Shown here in pieces: positions 11,301 to 21,600 of a stretch of DNA of 64,000 nt. Position 1 is the stretch's first letter. Every line of letters begins with the position of its first letter. Where the stretch lies: assembly GCA_015179125.1 (NCBI GenBank), contig WHVA01000055.1, forward strand, positions 248,001 through 312,000. Direction: 5' to 3'. Origin of the DNA: Gautieria morchelliformis. Its lineage: Eukaryota > Basidiomycota > Agaricomycetes > Gomphales > Gomphaceae. Both the position numbers and the translations under genes were made by a program. The notes beneath the pieces were generated by a model. The model was not told the DNA's origin. It searched no databases and saw only the letters and a list, made by a program, of their open reading frames with translations.

Positions 11301-11798
11301 TGTTGGGTGCATTTATGCTCCTGCACCAAAATCAAGCATAATATATCCAATTTGTTGTGTGGCCTTCCAATTTCTTCTCACATTGTTCTTGTATTATGCA
11401 TCCATTTCTCTGGTTATTTTCGAAATTTTCCACTCATTCCTTATCTCTCTATTTCATCTTGTTATTCCTACTTTCACAAGCGGCTGCACCCAGCGGAGTC
11501 TGAAATGACTTCGACGCGCGAGCTCTTGGGCGCTAAAGGGCCGGGTAGTAGTACATGCGCAGTGGAACACATTTCCCCCTCTCTCAGTGACCACTAAATT
11601 CACTGAGAGAGGCAAGTAAATTAGTCTAGTAGTCTTTGCATTTATTGACCTAGAAATCCTCTGTAGTGAATTGATTTCTAGGTAGTGTATAATATATTTA
11701 TAGTGACCACTAAATTCACTGAGAGAGTGAATTGATTTCTAGTCTATTCCTTTGAATAACAAGTCCATACCTACTGCCTATAATTCCTGTCCTCTACA
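11301..11798 (+). repeat. 5' LTR of copia B
   Basis: The LTR is 498 bp. The 3' third holds a perfect 13-bp hairpin (11578-11590 with 11600-11612) and a second 10-bp hairpin built on cctagaaatc / gatttctagg. The block ccactaaattcactgagaga occurs twice (11591 and 11707). Confidence 0.95.
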
Positions 11799-11812
11799 GG
11801 GTTATGGGCCCC
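11799..11812 (+). promoter_or_regulatory. primer-binding site overlapping the gag-pol start codon
   Basis: Right after the LTR the sequence is GGGTTATGGGCCCC. It resembles the complement of the anticodon arm of initiator methionine tRNA, the kind of half-tRNA primer known for Drosophila copia. The ATG inside it (11804-11806), complementary to the CAU anticodon, is also the first codon of the gag-pol frame. Confidence 0.65.
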
Positions 11813-14800
11813 GGAGACACTTCTGAGAAGCTGTTGGGTGTTGAGAAGCTTGCTACTGATGGAAGTAATTGGCCATTGTGGCGAGCCACTCTCATCAGCT
11901 ATTTTGAGTCCAAAAATCTGCTCAAGCATGTAGAAGGGAGAGTCACTCGACCTCCTGATCCTCCAGTCATGCCCCCAGGCCATATTCTAACAGAAGCTGA
12001 GGAAACTCAGATGGATAAGGCCGAGGAGAAGCTGGAGAGATACCTTGCTAGAGAAGGACAAGCCAAGACCCAAATCATCGTCTCAGTGTCAGAGTCATTA
12101 GCCCTGATGCTACAGAAGCAGAAGACAGCAAAAGAGACTTGGGATGCACTGGTCAATGAAATGACCAAAAAGCCCAAGATGGTCCTCACCAGCCTGCAGA
12201 GACAACTCCGCAGTATGAGATGTCCTGAGGATGGAGACTTGAGAGATCACTTGGACAAGGCCCAAGACCTATATGCTCGTCTTAATGAGATGGGAGCTAG
12301 AGTTTCTGAAGAAGAATTCATGGACATAATCCTTGCGTCACTTCCACCATCCTATGAGGCAGTCATGAATGCCCTTACAACTTCGCTTGAAGAATGCGGG
12401 ATGCCATTGGTCCCTGATAATATTATTAGGGTACTAAAGGCTCAGTATGACAGGAAGAAAACACTCCCGCAAGAAGAGCAGGTGTTTATTGGTTCATCTA
12501 CTAAGAAGGACCAGAAGGGGCAGAAGGCGCATGTATGCACCAACTGCAAAAAGCCTGGACATTCCATCGAAAATTGCTGGGCTAAAGGAGGTGGTAAAGA
12601 AGGTCAAGGACCACGTCAGAAGAAGAAAGCCAAAGGCAAGAAGAAGAAGAAGGGTAAAGCAAAAGCGAATGTTGCCGAAGAAGAGTCTACTTCTGAGGAA
12701 AGTGGTGATGGGCATCTTGCCTTCACCAATTTTGACGAGTGCTCTAATTTCAATTTGAGCACATCCTCAGGAGTTATAGTCATACTCGACACCGGAACGA
12801 CATCGCATATGACTCCTCACAAAAATTTATTGAGGAACTACTGTCAATTCTCACAGCCGAGGACTATCCGAGCAGCCAACAAAGGTACCTTTGATGCCTT
12901 CGGCTCAGGACTGCTCGTATTATCCAATAAGGTTGGAGATAGAACAGTAGAAGTCACGTTGCAGGATACATACTATGCACCCAAAATTGCTGCTACCCTC
13001 GTCTCGATCGGTCGGTGCGATGATGCTGGCTACGACATTCGACTCGGTGGCCAGAAATGCACAATATCTAATGCTGCTGGAAAAGTATTGATGCAAGCAC
13101 CGAAAGTCAATGGCTTATATCGACTAGACCTCCAGTCACCAAGTGCTCAAGCCCATATGTGTTTATCTGCCATGGAAATTCATCAAAAGATGGGGCACAT
13201 CTCGCAGAAGTCCCTACAACATCTATTAAATCATGGCATGATATTGGGCATTGAACTGAGCTCCACAGGCGATAGAATTGTCTGTGATGCGTGTATTCAG
13301 GCCAAGATTGCGCGCAAACCTCTTCCTCGAGAACCCAGAGACCGAACATCAAAATTCGGTGACAGAATTTATTCTGATGTCTGGGGACCTGCAAGACACC
13401 TCACGATCGATAAGAAGTCATATTATGTCTCCTTTATCGATGACTACTCAAGAGAATCGGTGATCTATCTCATGGCGAACAAATCAGAAGCATTCTCAAA
13501 GTACAAGCTCTACGAGGCTTTAATGCTTCGACAGAGAAATGTGCACATCAAGGCACTTGTTTCTGATCGAGGGGGCGAGTATACGAGCTCTGAATTCGAA
13601 CAGCATCTAGCCAAACAAGGCACGAAGCATCAGTTGACGGTACACGACACACCAGAGTCCAATGGTGTTGCGGAGCGCCTGAACCGAACCCTCACTGAGA
13701 GAACTCGTGCCATGCTGCTAGAATCAGGCCTTCCTAAGATATTATGGGGCTATGCGATACAGCATGCCAATTATCTTAGGAACAGGACGCATACAAGAGC
13801 TCTACCAGATAAAACGCCCTACGAGATGATTCACCATGAAAAACCGAATCTCAAAGACATTCACGCGTGGGGAACTGAAATTTACGTTAAAATCACTCAG
13901 GGAGATAAATTGGAAGCTCGTGCCAAGAGAGCTCGGTGGATAGGAATTTCTGCGCAGAGCCATGGTCATTATGTTTATTGGCCTGACTCGCACAAAGTTT
14001 CTGTCGAGCGGAACATTGTCTTTGATTCAGAAATGAAGAAGGGAAAGGTCCCAATCATTTCTATTGAGGAATCCAAGCTACCTACGTCTAAAGAAGAGAA
14101 GAAGGCCATTCCGGCATCAGTGCCTGTGCCCGGTCGCTTAGTCAGCGAAGAGGCAAAGATCGAAGAAATTGATGAAAGTGCACCGGAAGAATATCTTGAA
14201 AAGCTGCAACCTATTCAGGGAGTTGATGACAGACCTAGAGAAGCTGAACCGATAAGGAGAAGCGAAAGGATCCGTCAACAACAAGTGCAGTCGGCCCCAT
14301 CAGGTCCCGTGACAAGATCTCAAACTCAGAGACAAACTGGCGCACATATGACTATGCTAGCTTACGAGGACGTTGAGGACCATGAAGAAGTTTTATTCGA
14401 CCAAGAATTATCCTCCGAGATTGATGGCATCAGTAGCTATGAGTGTGCCATCAGTGCGTTTCTAACCGACGGTCAAAACAATAACAAGGCGCCGGATTTG
14501 AGTCAAATTGAACCTAGCAATGCAGACGAAGCTCTGAATAATCCTATGTGGAAGAAATCAATGGACAAAGAGTATGAGGCCCTAATCGACAAGGGAGTGT
14601 GGGAAAGAACCAAACCACCTCCTGGAGCCAACATTGTCGGCAACAAATGGGTCTACCTTTGGAAGCGTAATCCAGAAGGGAAACCAATAGTACCTAAATC
14701 GAGAATGGTCGCCCAAGGCTTCACGCAGAAGTTTGGAATCGACTATGATGAGACATACTCACCTGTTGCTCGGTTATCCTCCCTACGGATCATATGCGCC

Positions 14801-16048
14801 ATTGCTGCTAGGAATGACTGGCCTATTCATCAAATGGACGTGGACTATGCATACCTCAATGCTAAGTTGCCCGAACCTATTTACATGAAGCAGCCGTATG
14901 GATATGAGTCAGGAGACAAAGGCGAAGTGCTACTTTTGAAGAAAGCACTCTACGGCCTCAAGCAATCTGGAAGAGAATGGTACAAACGTCTAAGTGGTGA
15001 ATTCCACAAGTTAGGATTCACTACGTCAGCCACAGACGGGGCTGTGTTTTATAGACGTGGCGGAAAGGGGCATGTGATCATTGCAACAGCTGTGGACGAC
15101 CTTACCATCACAGCTGAGAATCAGTCAGTCCTGGACGAAGTCAAACGAGATCTTGCTCAGGTCTTCAGTATGAAAGATCTAGGCGAGATTCATTGGCTAT
15201 TGAATCTCAAAATCGAAAGAGACTGGCAGAAGAAGACCATTGCAATTTCACAACCTGCATACATCGAGAAGATCATCAAAAAATTTAATCTCGAAGATGC
15301 AAAGACTTATGCTACGCCTCTTGATCCAGCCGTAAAATTATCTAAAGACCAATGTCCTTCTACAGAGAGAGGCAAGAAAGCCATGTCGAAATTTCCATAC
15401 AGGCAAGCTATAGGATCACTGATGTGGGCGGCTGTAGCCACTCGACCTGACATTGCATTTGCGGTGTCATTACTCTCGCAATTCCTTGAAAATCCAGGTG
15501 GCACACACTGGAATGCAGTCAAACGTGTCTTCAAATATTTGAAAGGCACAAAGCATTACAAGCTCACACTTGGAAGAAATCAAGACGGCTTGATGGGGTA
15601 TTCAGATGCGGATTGGGGTTCACAGAGTCATAGGCGTTCGTATTCGGCATACTTATTTCAGATTGATGGAGGCACTGTTTCATGGAGTTGCCAGAAACAG
15701 TCGATAGTAGCCCTCTCATCAACTGAAGCCGAATTCGTCGCCCTGACCCATGCGGGCAAAGAGGCTCTTTGGATGCGCCATTTTATTTCTGAAATATTCC
15801 AACCACTGAACAGACCCATCCAAGTTTATTCAGACAATCAATCAGCCATTGCCATCACGTATGGCACCCAACAACACACGAGAACCAAGCATTTCGACAT
15901 CCGATTATATTTCCTTCGAGATATAATCAAAAATCAACAAGCCAAGCTCGTTTATTTGCCAACCGAACAAATGTTGGCAGATATCCTCACTAAAGGACTT
16001 CCTAGTCCTAGAGTGAAGATTCTCAACGAGCAAATCGGAATATATTAA
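11804..16048 (+). CDS. copia B gag-pol polyprotein, 1,414 codons, open
   Basis: This is a single frame without a gag-pol frameshift. Approximate residues: gag domain 10-220; CCHC knuckle CTNCKKPGHSIENC near 245; Lys-rich stretch 265-285; aspartic protease ILDTGTTSHMTPH near 325; integrase zinc region (HQKMGH ... CDACIQAK) 458-500; integrase core with SDVWGP near 525, SDRGGEYTS near 585 and SNGVAERLNRT near 622; RT with SRMVAQGFTQ near 965, HQMDVDYAYLNA near 1010 and AVDDLT near 1093; RNase H with GYSDADWGSQ near 1263, SSTEAEFVAL and SDNQSAIAI. It makes the particle protein, cuts itself and copies and integrates the element. All catalytic motifs expected in copia are present. Confidence 0.95.
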   Translation: MGPGDTSEKLLGVEKLATDGSNWPLWRATLISYFESKNLLKHVEGRVTRPPDPPVMPPGHILTEAEETQMDKAEEKLERYLAREGQAKTQIIVSVSESLALMLQKQKTAKETWDALVNEMTKKPKMVLTSLQRQLRSMRCPEDGDLRDHLDKAQDLYARLNEMGARVSEEEFMDIILASLPPSYEAVMNALTTSLEECGMPLVPDNIIRVLKAQYDRKKTLPQEEQVFIGSSTKKDQKGQKAHVCTNCKKPGHSIENCWAKGGGKEGQGPRQKKKAKGKKKKKGKAKANVAEEESTSEESGDGHLAFTNFDECSNFNLSTSSGVIVILDTGTTSHMTPHKNLLRNYCQFSQPRTIRAANKGTFDAFGSGLLVLSNKVGDRTVEVTLQDTYYAPKIAATLVSIGRCDDAGYDIRLGGQKCTISNAAGKVLMQAPKVNGLYRLDLQSPSAQAHMCLSAMEIHQKMGHISQKSLQHLLNHGMILGIELSSTGDRIVCDACIQAKIARKPLPREPRDRTSKFGDRIYSDVWGPARHLTIDKKSYYVSFIDDYSRESVIYLMANKSEAFSKYKLYEALMLRQRNVHIKALVSDRGGEYTSSEFEQHLAKQGTKHQLTVHDTPESNGVAERLNRTLTERTRAMLLESGLPKILWGYAIQHANYLRNRTHTRALPDKTPYEMIHHEKPNLKDIHAWGTEIYVKITQGDKLEARAKRARWIGISAQSHGHYVYWPDSHKVSVERNIVFDSEMKKGKVPIISIEESKLPTSKEEKKAIPASVPVPGRLVSEEAKIEEIDESAPEEYLEKLQPIQGVDDRPREAEPIRRSERIRQQQVQSAPSGPVTRSQTQRQTGAHMTMLAYEDVEDHEEVLFDQELSSEIDGISSYECAISAFLTDGQNNNKAPDLSQIEPSNADEALNNPMWKKSMDKEYEALIDKGVWERTKPPPGANIVGNKWVYLWKRNPEGKPIVPKSRMVAQGFTQKFGIDYDETYSPVARLSSLRIICAIAARNDWPIHQMDVDYAYLNAKLPEPIYMKQPYGYESGDKGEVLLLKKALYGLKQSGREWYKRLSGEFHKLGFTTSATDGAVFYRRGGKGHVIIATAVDDLTITAENQSVLDEVKRDLAQVFSMKDLGEIHWLLNLKIERDWQKKTIAISQPAYIEKIIKKFNLEDAKTYATPLDPAVKLSKDQCPSTERGKKAMSKFPYRQAIGSLMWAAVATRPDIAFAVSLLSQFLENPGGTHWNAVKRVFKYLKGTKHYKLTLGRNQDGLMGYSDADWGSQSHRRSYSAYLFQIDGGTVSWSCQKQSIVALSSTEAEFVALTHAGKEALWMRHFISEIFQPLNRPIQVYSDNQSAIAITYGTQQHTRTKHFDIRLYFLRDIIKNQQAKLVYLPTEQMLADILTKGLPSPRVKILNEQIGIY

Positions 16049-16061
16049 GCTTGAGGGGGCG

Positions 16062-16557
16062 TGTTGGGTGCATTTATGCTCCTGCACCAAAATCAAGCAT
16101 AATATATCCAATTTGGTGTGGCCTTCCAATTTCTTCTCACATTGTTCTTGTATTATGCATCCATTTCTCTGGTTATTTTCGAAATTTTCCACTCATTCCT
16201 TATCTCTCTATTTCATCTTGTTATTCCTACTTTCACAAGCGGCTGCACCCAGCGGAGTCTGAAATGACTTCGACGCGCGAGCTCTTGGGCGCTAAAGGGC
16301 CGGGTAGTAGTACATGCGCAGTGGAACACATTTCCCCCTCTCTCAGTGACCACTAAATTCACTGAGAGAGGCAAGTAAATTAGTCTAGTAGTCTTTGCAT
16401 TTATTGACCTAGAAATCCTCTGTAGTGAATTGATTTCTAGGTAGTGTATAATATATTTATAGTGACCACTAAATTCACTGAGAGAGTGAATTGATTTCTA
16501 GTCTATTCCTTTGAATAACAAGTCCATACCTACTGCCTATAATTCCTGTCCTCTACA
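16062..16557 (+). repeat. 3' LTR of copia B
   Basis: It is 496 bp, matching the 5' LTR except for a short length difference near position 40. The purine tract ends directly before it. Confidence 0.95.
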
Positions 16558-16562
16558 CCTCT

Positions 16563-18184
16563 GGTTCATCATCATCAATTTCCTCGATCTTTGCCTCTTC
16601 GCTGACTAAGCGGCTAGGCATAGGTGCTGGCGCCGAGATGGCCTGTACCATTTTTCTGGACGTAGGTAGCTGTGACTCTTCAATAGAAATGATTGGAGCT
16701 TTGCCCCCCTTCATCTCTGAGTCAAATATAATATTCCACTCGACAGAAACCTTCTGAGAGTCAGGCCAGTAGATGCAGTGACCATGGCTCTGTCCAGAGA
16801 TTCCTATCCACCGAGCTCTTTTGGCACGGGCTGCTAGTTTGTTTCCCTCTTTGACTTTAACGTAGACTTCAATTCCCCACACGTGTATGTCTTTCAAGTT
16901 CGGTTTCTCGTGATGGATCATTTCAAAAGGGGTTTTGTCTGGCAAAGCTCTTGTGTGTGTCCGATTCCTAAGATAGTTGGCATGCAAAATTGCATGCCCC
17001 CATAGAGTCTTAGGAAGACTTGATTCCAATAGCATGGCACGAGCTCTTTCAACTAGAGTTCGGTTTAAACGTTCAGCAACACCATTCGACTCTGGGGTGT
17101 CGTGTACGGTTAACCGATGCTTCGTGCCTTGCTTGGCTAAATGCTGTTCAAATTCCGAGCTTGTATATTCACCCCCTCTGTCGGAAACAAGTGCTTTGAT
17201 GTGCACGTTCCTCTGTCGAAGCATCAAAGCCTCGTAGAGTTTATATTTTGAAAATGCTTCCGATTTGTTTGCCATCAAATAGATAACCGATTCCCTTGAG
17301 TAGTCGTCGATGAAAGACACATAATAGGATTTCTTGTCAATTGTGGAGTGTCTCGCTGGTCCCCAGACATCAGAATAAATTCTGTCACCGAATTTTGATG
17401 ATCGGCTTCTGGGTTCCTGAGGAAGTGATTTACGTGCAATCTTCGCCTGAATGCACGCATCGCAAACAACCTTGTCACCTTTTGAGCTCAATTCAATGCC
17501 TAATATCATGCCACGGTTGAGCAAGTGCTGTAGGGACTTTTGTGAAATGTGCCCCATTTTTGATGTATTTCCATGGCTGATGCGCATACATGCGCTTCGG
17601 CACTTGTGTGTTGTAAATCAAATCGATATAAGCCATTCAGCTTCGGTGCTTGCATCAATATCCTGCCTTTACGATTGGATATTGTGCATTTCTGATCAGC
17701 TATTTGTGTGTTATAGCCTGCATCATCGCACCGGCCGATCGAGATGAGGGTAACAGCCATTTTTGGCGCGTAGAACGTATCCTTCAATGTAATGTTCACA
17801 GTCTTATCTCCAACCTTGTTAGATAGCACGAGTGAGCCTGAACCAAAGGCATCAAAAGTGCCTTTGTTGGCTGCACGAATTGTGCGCGGCTGTGAGAATG
17901 GACTGTAATCCCTCAATAAATTCTTGTGAGGGGTCATATGTGCGGTCGTTCCAGTGTCGAGAATAACAACAGTGTCCAGAGATAAACTACTCAAATTAGA
18001 GCAGTCGAAGTTGGCGAAAGCGGCTGGACTGCCACTCTCATCCTCCTCAGAGGACACTTCTTCGGCAACATTCGCCTTGGCTTTGCCCTTCTTCTTTTTG
18101 GCTTTCGCTTTCTTCTTCTGACGTGGCCCCTGGCCTTCTTTACCACCTCCTTTAGCCAAGCAACTCTCTATAGCATGTCCAGGC
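16563..18184 (-). pseudogene. copia A protease and integrase part
   Basis: This is the middle part of A's pol between B-prime and B, in the same minus orientation as its flanks. It holds the second half of the gag zinc knuckle (GHAIESC), a Lys-rich stretch, the protease motif VVILDTGTTAHMTPH, and the integrase with H..H..CDAC zinc site, FGDRIYSDVWGP, SDRGGEYTS and TPESNGVAERLNRT. Confidence 0.88.
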
Positions 18185-18682
18185 TGTAGAGGACAGGAAT
18201 TATAGGCAGTAGGTATGGACTTGTTATTCAAAGGAATAGACTAGAAATCAATTCACTCTCTCAGTGAATTTAGTGGTCACTATAAATATATTATACACTA
18301 CCTAGAAATCAATTCACTACAGAGGATTTCTAGGTCAATAAATGCAAAGACTACTAGACTAATTTACTTGCCTCTCTCAGTGAATTTAGTGGTCACTGAG
18401 AGAGGGGGAAATGTGTTCCACTGCGCATGTACTACTACCCGGCCCTTTAGCGCCCAAGAGCTCGCGCGTCAAAGTCATTTCAGACTCCGCTGGGTGCAGC
18501 CGCTTGTGAAAGTAGGAATAACAAGATGAAATAGAGAGATAAGGAATGAGTGGAAAATTTCGAAAATAACCAGAGAAATGGATGCATAATACAAGAACAA
18601 TGTGAGAAGAAATTGGAAGGCCACACAACAAATTGGATATATTATGCTTGATTTTGGTGCAGGAGCATAAATGCACCCAACA
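18185..18682 (-). repeat. 3' LTR of copia B-prime
   Basis: It is the 498-bp LTR copy next to the purine tract at 18683-18694. It carries the same two hairpins as the B LTR. Confidence 0.95.
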
Positions 18683-18694
18683 CGCCCCTCAAGC

Positions 18695-21600
18695 TTAATA
18701 TATTCCGATTTGCTCGTTGAGAATCTTCACTCTAGGACTAGGAAGTCCTTTAGTGAGGATATCTGCCAACATTTGTTCGGTTGGCAAATAAACGAGCTTG
18801 GCTTGTTGATTTTTGATTATATCTCGAAGGAAATATAATCGGATGTCGAAATGCTTGGTTCTCGTGTGTTGTTGGGTGCCATACGTGATGGCAATGGCTG
18901 ATTGATTGTCTGAATAAACTTGGATGGGTCTGTTCAGTGGTTGGAATATTTCAGAAATAAAATGGCGCATCCAAAGAGCCTCTTTTCCCGCATGGGTCAG
19001 GGCGACGAATTCGGCTTCAGTTGATGAGAGGGCTACTATCGACTGTTTCTGGCAACTCCATGAAACAGTGCCTCCATCAATCTGAAATAAGTATGCCGAA
19101 TACGAACGCCTATGACTCTGTGAACCCCAATCCGCATCTGAATACCCCATCAAGCCGTCTTGATTTCTTCCAAGTGTGAGCTTGTAATGCTTTGTGCCTT
19201 TCAAATATTTGAAGACACGTTTGACTGCATTCCAGTGTGTGCCACCTGGATTTTCAAGGAATTGCGAGAGTAATGACACCGCAAATGCAATGTCAGGTCG
19301 AGTGGCTACAGCCGCCCACATCAGTGATCCTATAGCTTGCCTGTATGGAAATTTCGACATGGCTTTCTTGCCTCTCTCTGTAGAAGGACATTGGTCTTTA
19401 GATAATTTTACGGCTGGATCAAGAGGCGTAGCATAAGTCTTTGCATCTTCGAGATTAAATTTTTTGATGATCTTCTCGATGTATGCAGGTTGTGAAATTG
19501 CAATGGTCTTCTTCTGCCAGTCTCTTTCGATTTTGAGATTCAATAGCCAATGAATCTCGCCTAGATCTTTCATACTGAAGACCTGAGCAAGATCTCGTTT
19601 GACTTCGTCCAGGACTGACTGATTCTCAGCTGTGATGGTAAGGTCGTCCACAGCTGTTGCAATGATCACATGCCCCTTTCCGCCACGTCTATAAAACACA
19701 GCCCCGTCTGTGGCTGACGTAGTGAATCCTAACTTGTGGAATTCACCACTTAGACGTTTGTACCATTCTCTTCCAGATTGCTTGAGGCCGTAGAGTGCTT
19801 TCTTCAAAAGTAGCACTTCGCCTTTGTCTCCTGACTCATATCCATACGGCTGCTTCATGTAAATAGGTTCGGGCAACTTAGCATTGAGGTATGCATAGTC
19901 CACGTCCATTTGATGAATAGGCCAGTCATTCCTAGCAGCAATGGCGCATATGATCCGTAGGGAGGATAACCGAGCAACAGGTGAGTATGTCTCATCATAG
20001 TCGATTCCAAACTTCTGCGTGAAGCCTTGGGCGACCATTCTCGATTTAGGTACTATTGGTTTCCCTTCTGGATTACGCTTCCAAAGGTAGACCCATTTGT
20101 TGCCGACAATGTTGGCTCCAGGAGGTGGTTTGGTTCTTTCCCACACTCCCTTGTCGATTAGGGCCTCATACTCTTTGTCCATTGATTTCTTCCACATAGG
20201 ATTATTCAGAGCTTCGTCTGCATTGCTAGGTTCAATTTGACTCAAATCCGGCGCCTTGTTATTGTTTTGACCGTCGGTTAGAAACGCACTGATGGCACAC
20301 TCATAGCTACTGATGCCATCAATCTCGGAGGATAATTCTTGGTCGAATAAAACTTCTTCATGGTCCTCAACGTCCTCGTAAGCTAGCGTAGTCATATGTG
20401 CGCCAGTTTGTCTCTGAGTTTGAGATCTTGTCACGGGACCTGATGGGGCCGACTGCACTTGTTGTTGACGGATCCTTTCGCTTCTCCTTATCGGTTCAGC
20501 TTCTCTAGGTCTGTCATCAACTCCCTGAATAGGTTGCAGCTTTTCAAGATATTCTTCCGGTGCACTTTCATCAATTTCTTCGATCTTTGCCTCTTCGCTG
20601 ACTAAGCGACCGGGCACAGGCACTGATGCCGGAATGGCCTTCTTCTCTTCTTTAGACGTAGGTAGCTTGGATTCCTCAATAGAAATGATTGGGACCTTTC
20701 CCTTCTTCATTTCTGAATCAAAGACAATGTTCCGCTCGACAGAAACTTTGTGCGAGTCAGGCCAATAAACATAATGACCATGGCTCTGCGCAGAAATTCC
20801 TATCCACCGAGCTCTCTTGGCACGAGCTTCCAATTTATCTCCCTGAGTGATTTTAACGTAAATTTCAGTTCCCCACGCGTGAATGTCTTTGAGATTCGGT
20901 TTTTCATGGTGAATCATCTCGTAGGGCGTTTTATCTGGTAGAGCTCTTGTATGCGTCCTGTTCCTAAGATAATTGGCATGCTGTATCGCATAGCCCCATA
21001 ATATCTTAGGAAGGCCTGATTCTAGCAGCATGGCACGAGTTCTCTCAGTGAGGGTTCGGTTCAGGCGCTCCGCAACACCATTGGACTCTGGTGTGTCGTG
21101 TACCGTCAACTGATGCTTCGTGCCTTGTTTGGCTAGATGCTGTTCGAATTCAGAGCTCGTATACTCGCCCCCTCGATCAGAAACAAGTGCCTTGATGTGC
21201 ACATTTCTCTGTCGAAGCATTAAAGCCTCGTAGAGCTTGTACTTTGAGAATGCTTCTGATTTGTTCGCCATGAGATAGATCACCGATTCTCTTGAGTAGT
21301 CATCGATAAAGGAGACATAATATGACTTCTTATCGATCGTGAGGTGTCTTGCAGGTCCCCAGACATCAGAATAAATTCTGTCACCGAATTTTGATGTTCG
21401 GTCTCTGGGTTCTCGAGGAAGAGGTTTGCGCGCAATCTTGGCCTGAATACACGCATCACAGACAATTCTATCGCCTGTGGAGCTCAGTTCAATGCCCAAT
21501 ATCATGCCATGATTTAATAGATGTTGTAGGGACTTCTGCGAGATGTGCCCCATCTTTTGATGAATTTCCATGGCAGATAAACACATATGGGCTTGAGCAC

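Larger units (their letters stand above)
11301..16557 (+). mobile_element. Ty1/copia element 'B', looks whole
   Basis: The LTRs are at 11301-11798 and 16062-16557 (TGTTGGG to CTCTACA), nearly identical except for one short indel. The 5-bp duplication CCTCT lies at 11296-11300 and 16558-16562. The internal part has the primer-binding site at 11799-11812, one open gag-pol frame and a purine tract (ttgagggggcg, 16051-16061). It inserted into the linker of copia A's pol, in the opposite orientation to A. No break was seen, so it is recent and looks whole. Confidence 0.95.

Noticed and set aside
12447-12758. Lys/Arg-rich frame overlapping copia B gag (and its image at 21985-22296)
   Set aside because: It is a shadow of the Lys-rich segment of gag in another frame.
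16558-18184. Possible inversion of the spacer between B and B-prime
   Set aside because: The spacer reads in the same minus orientation as the rest of copia A, so no net inversion has happened.
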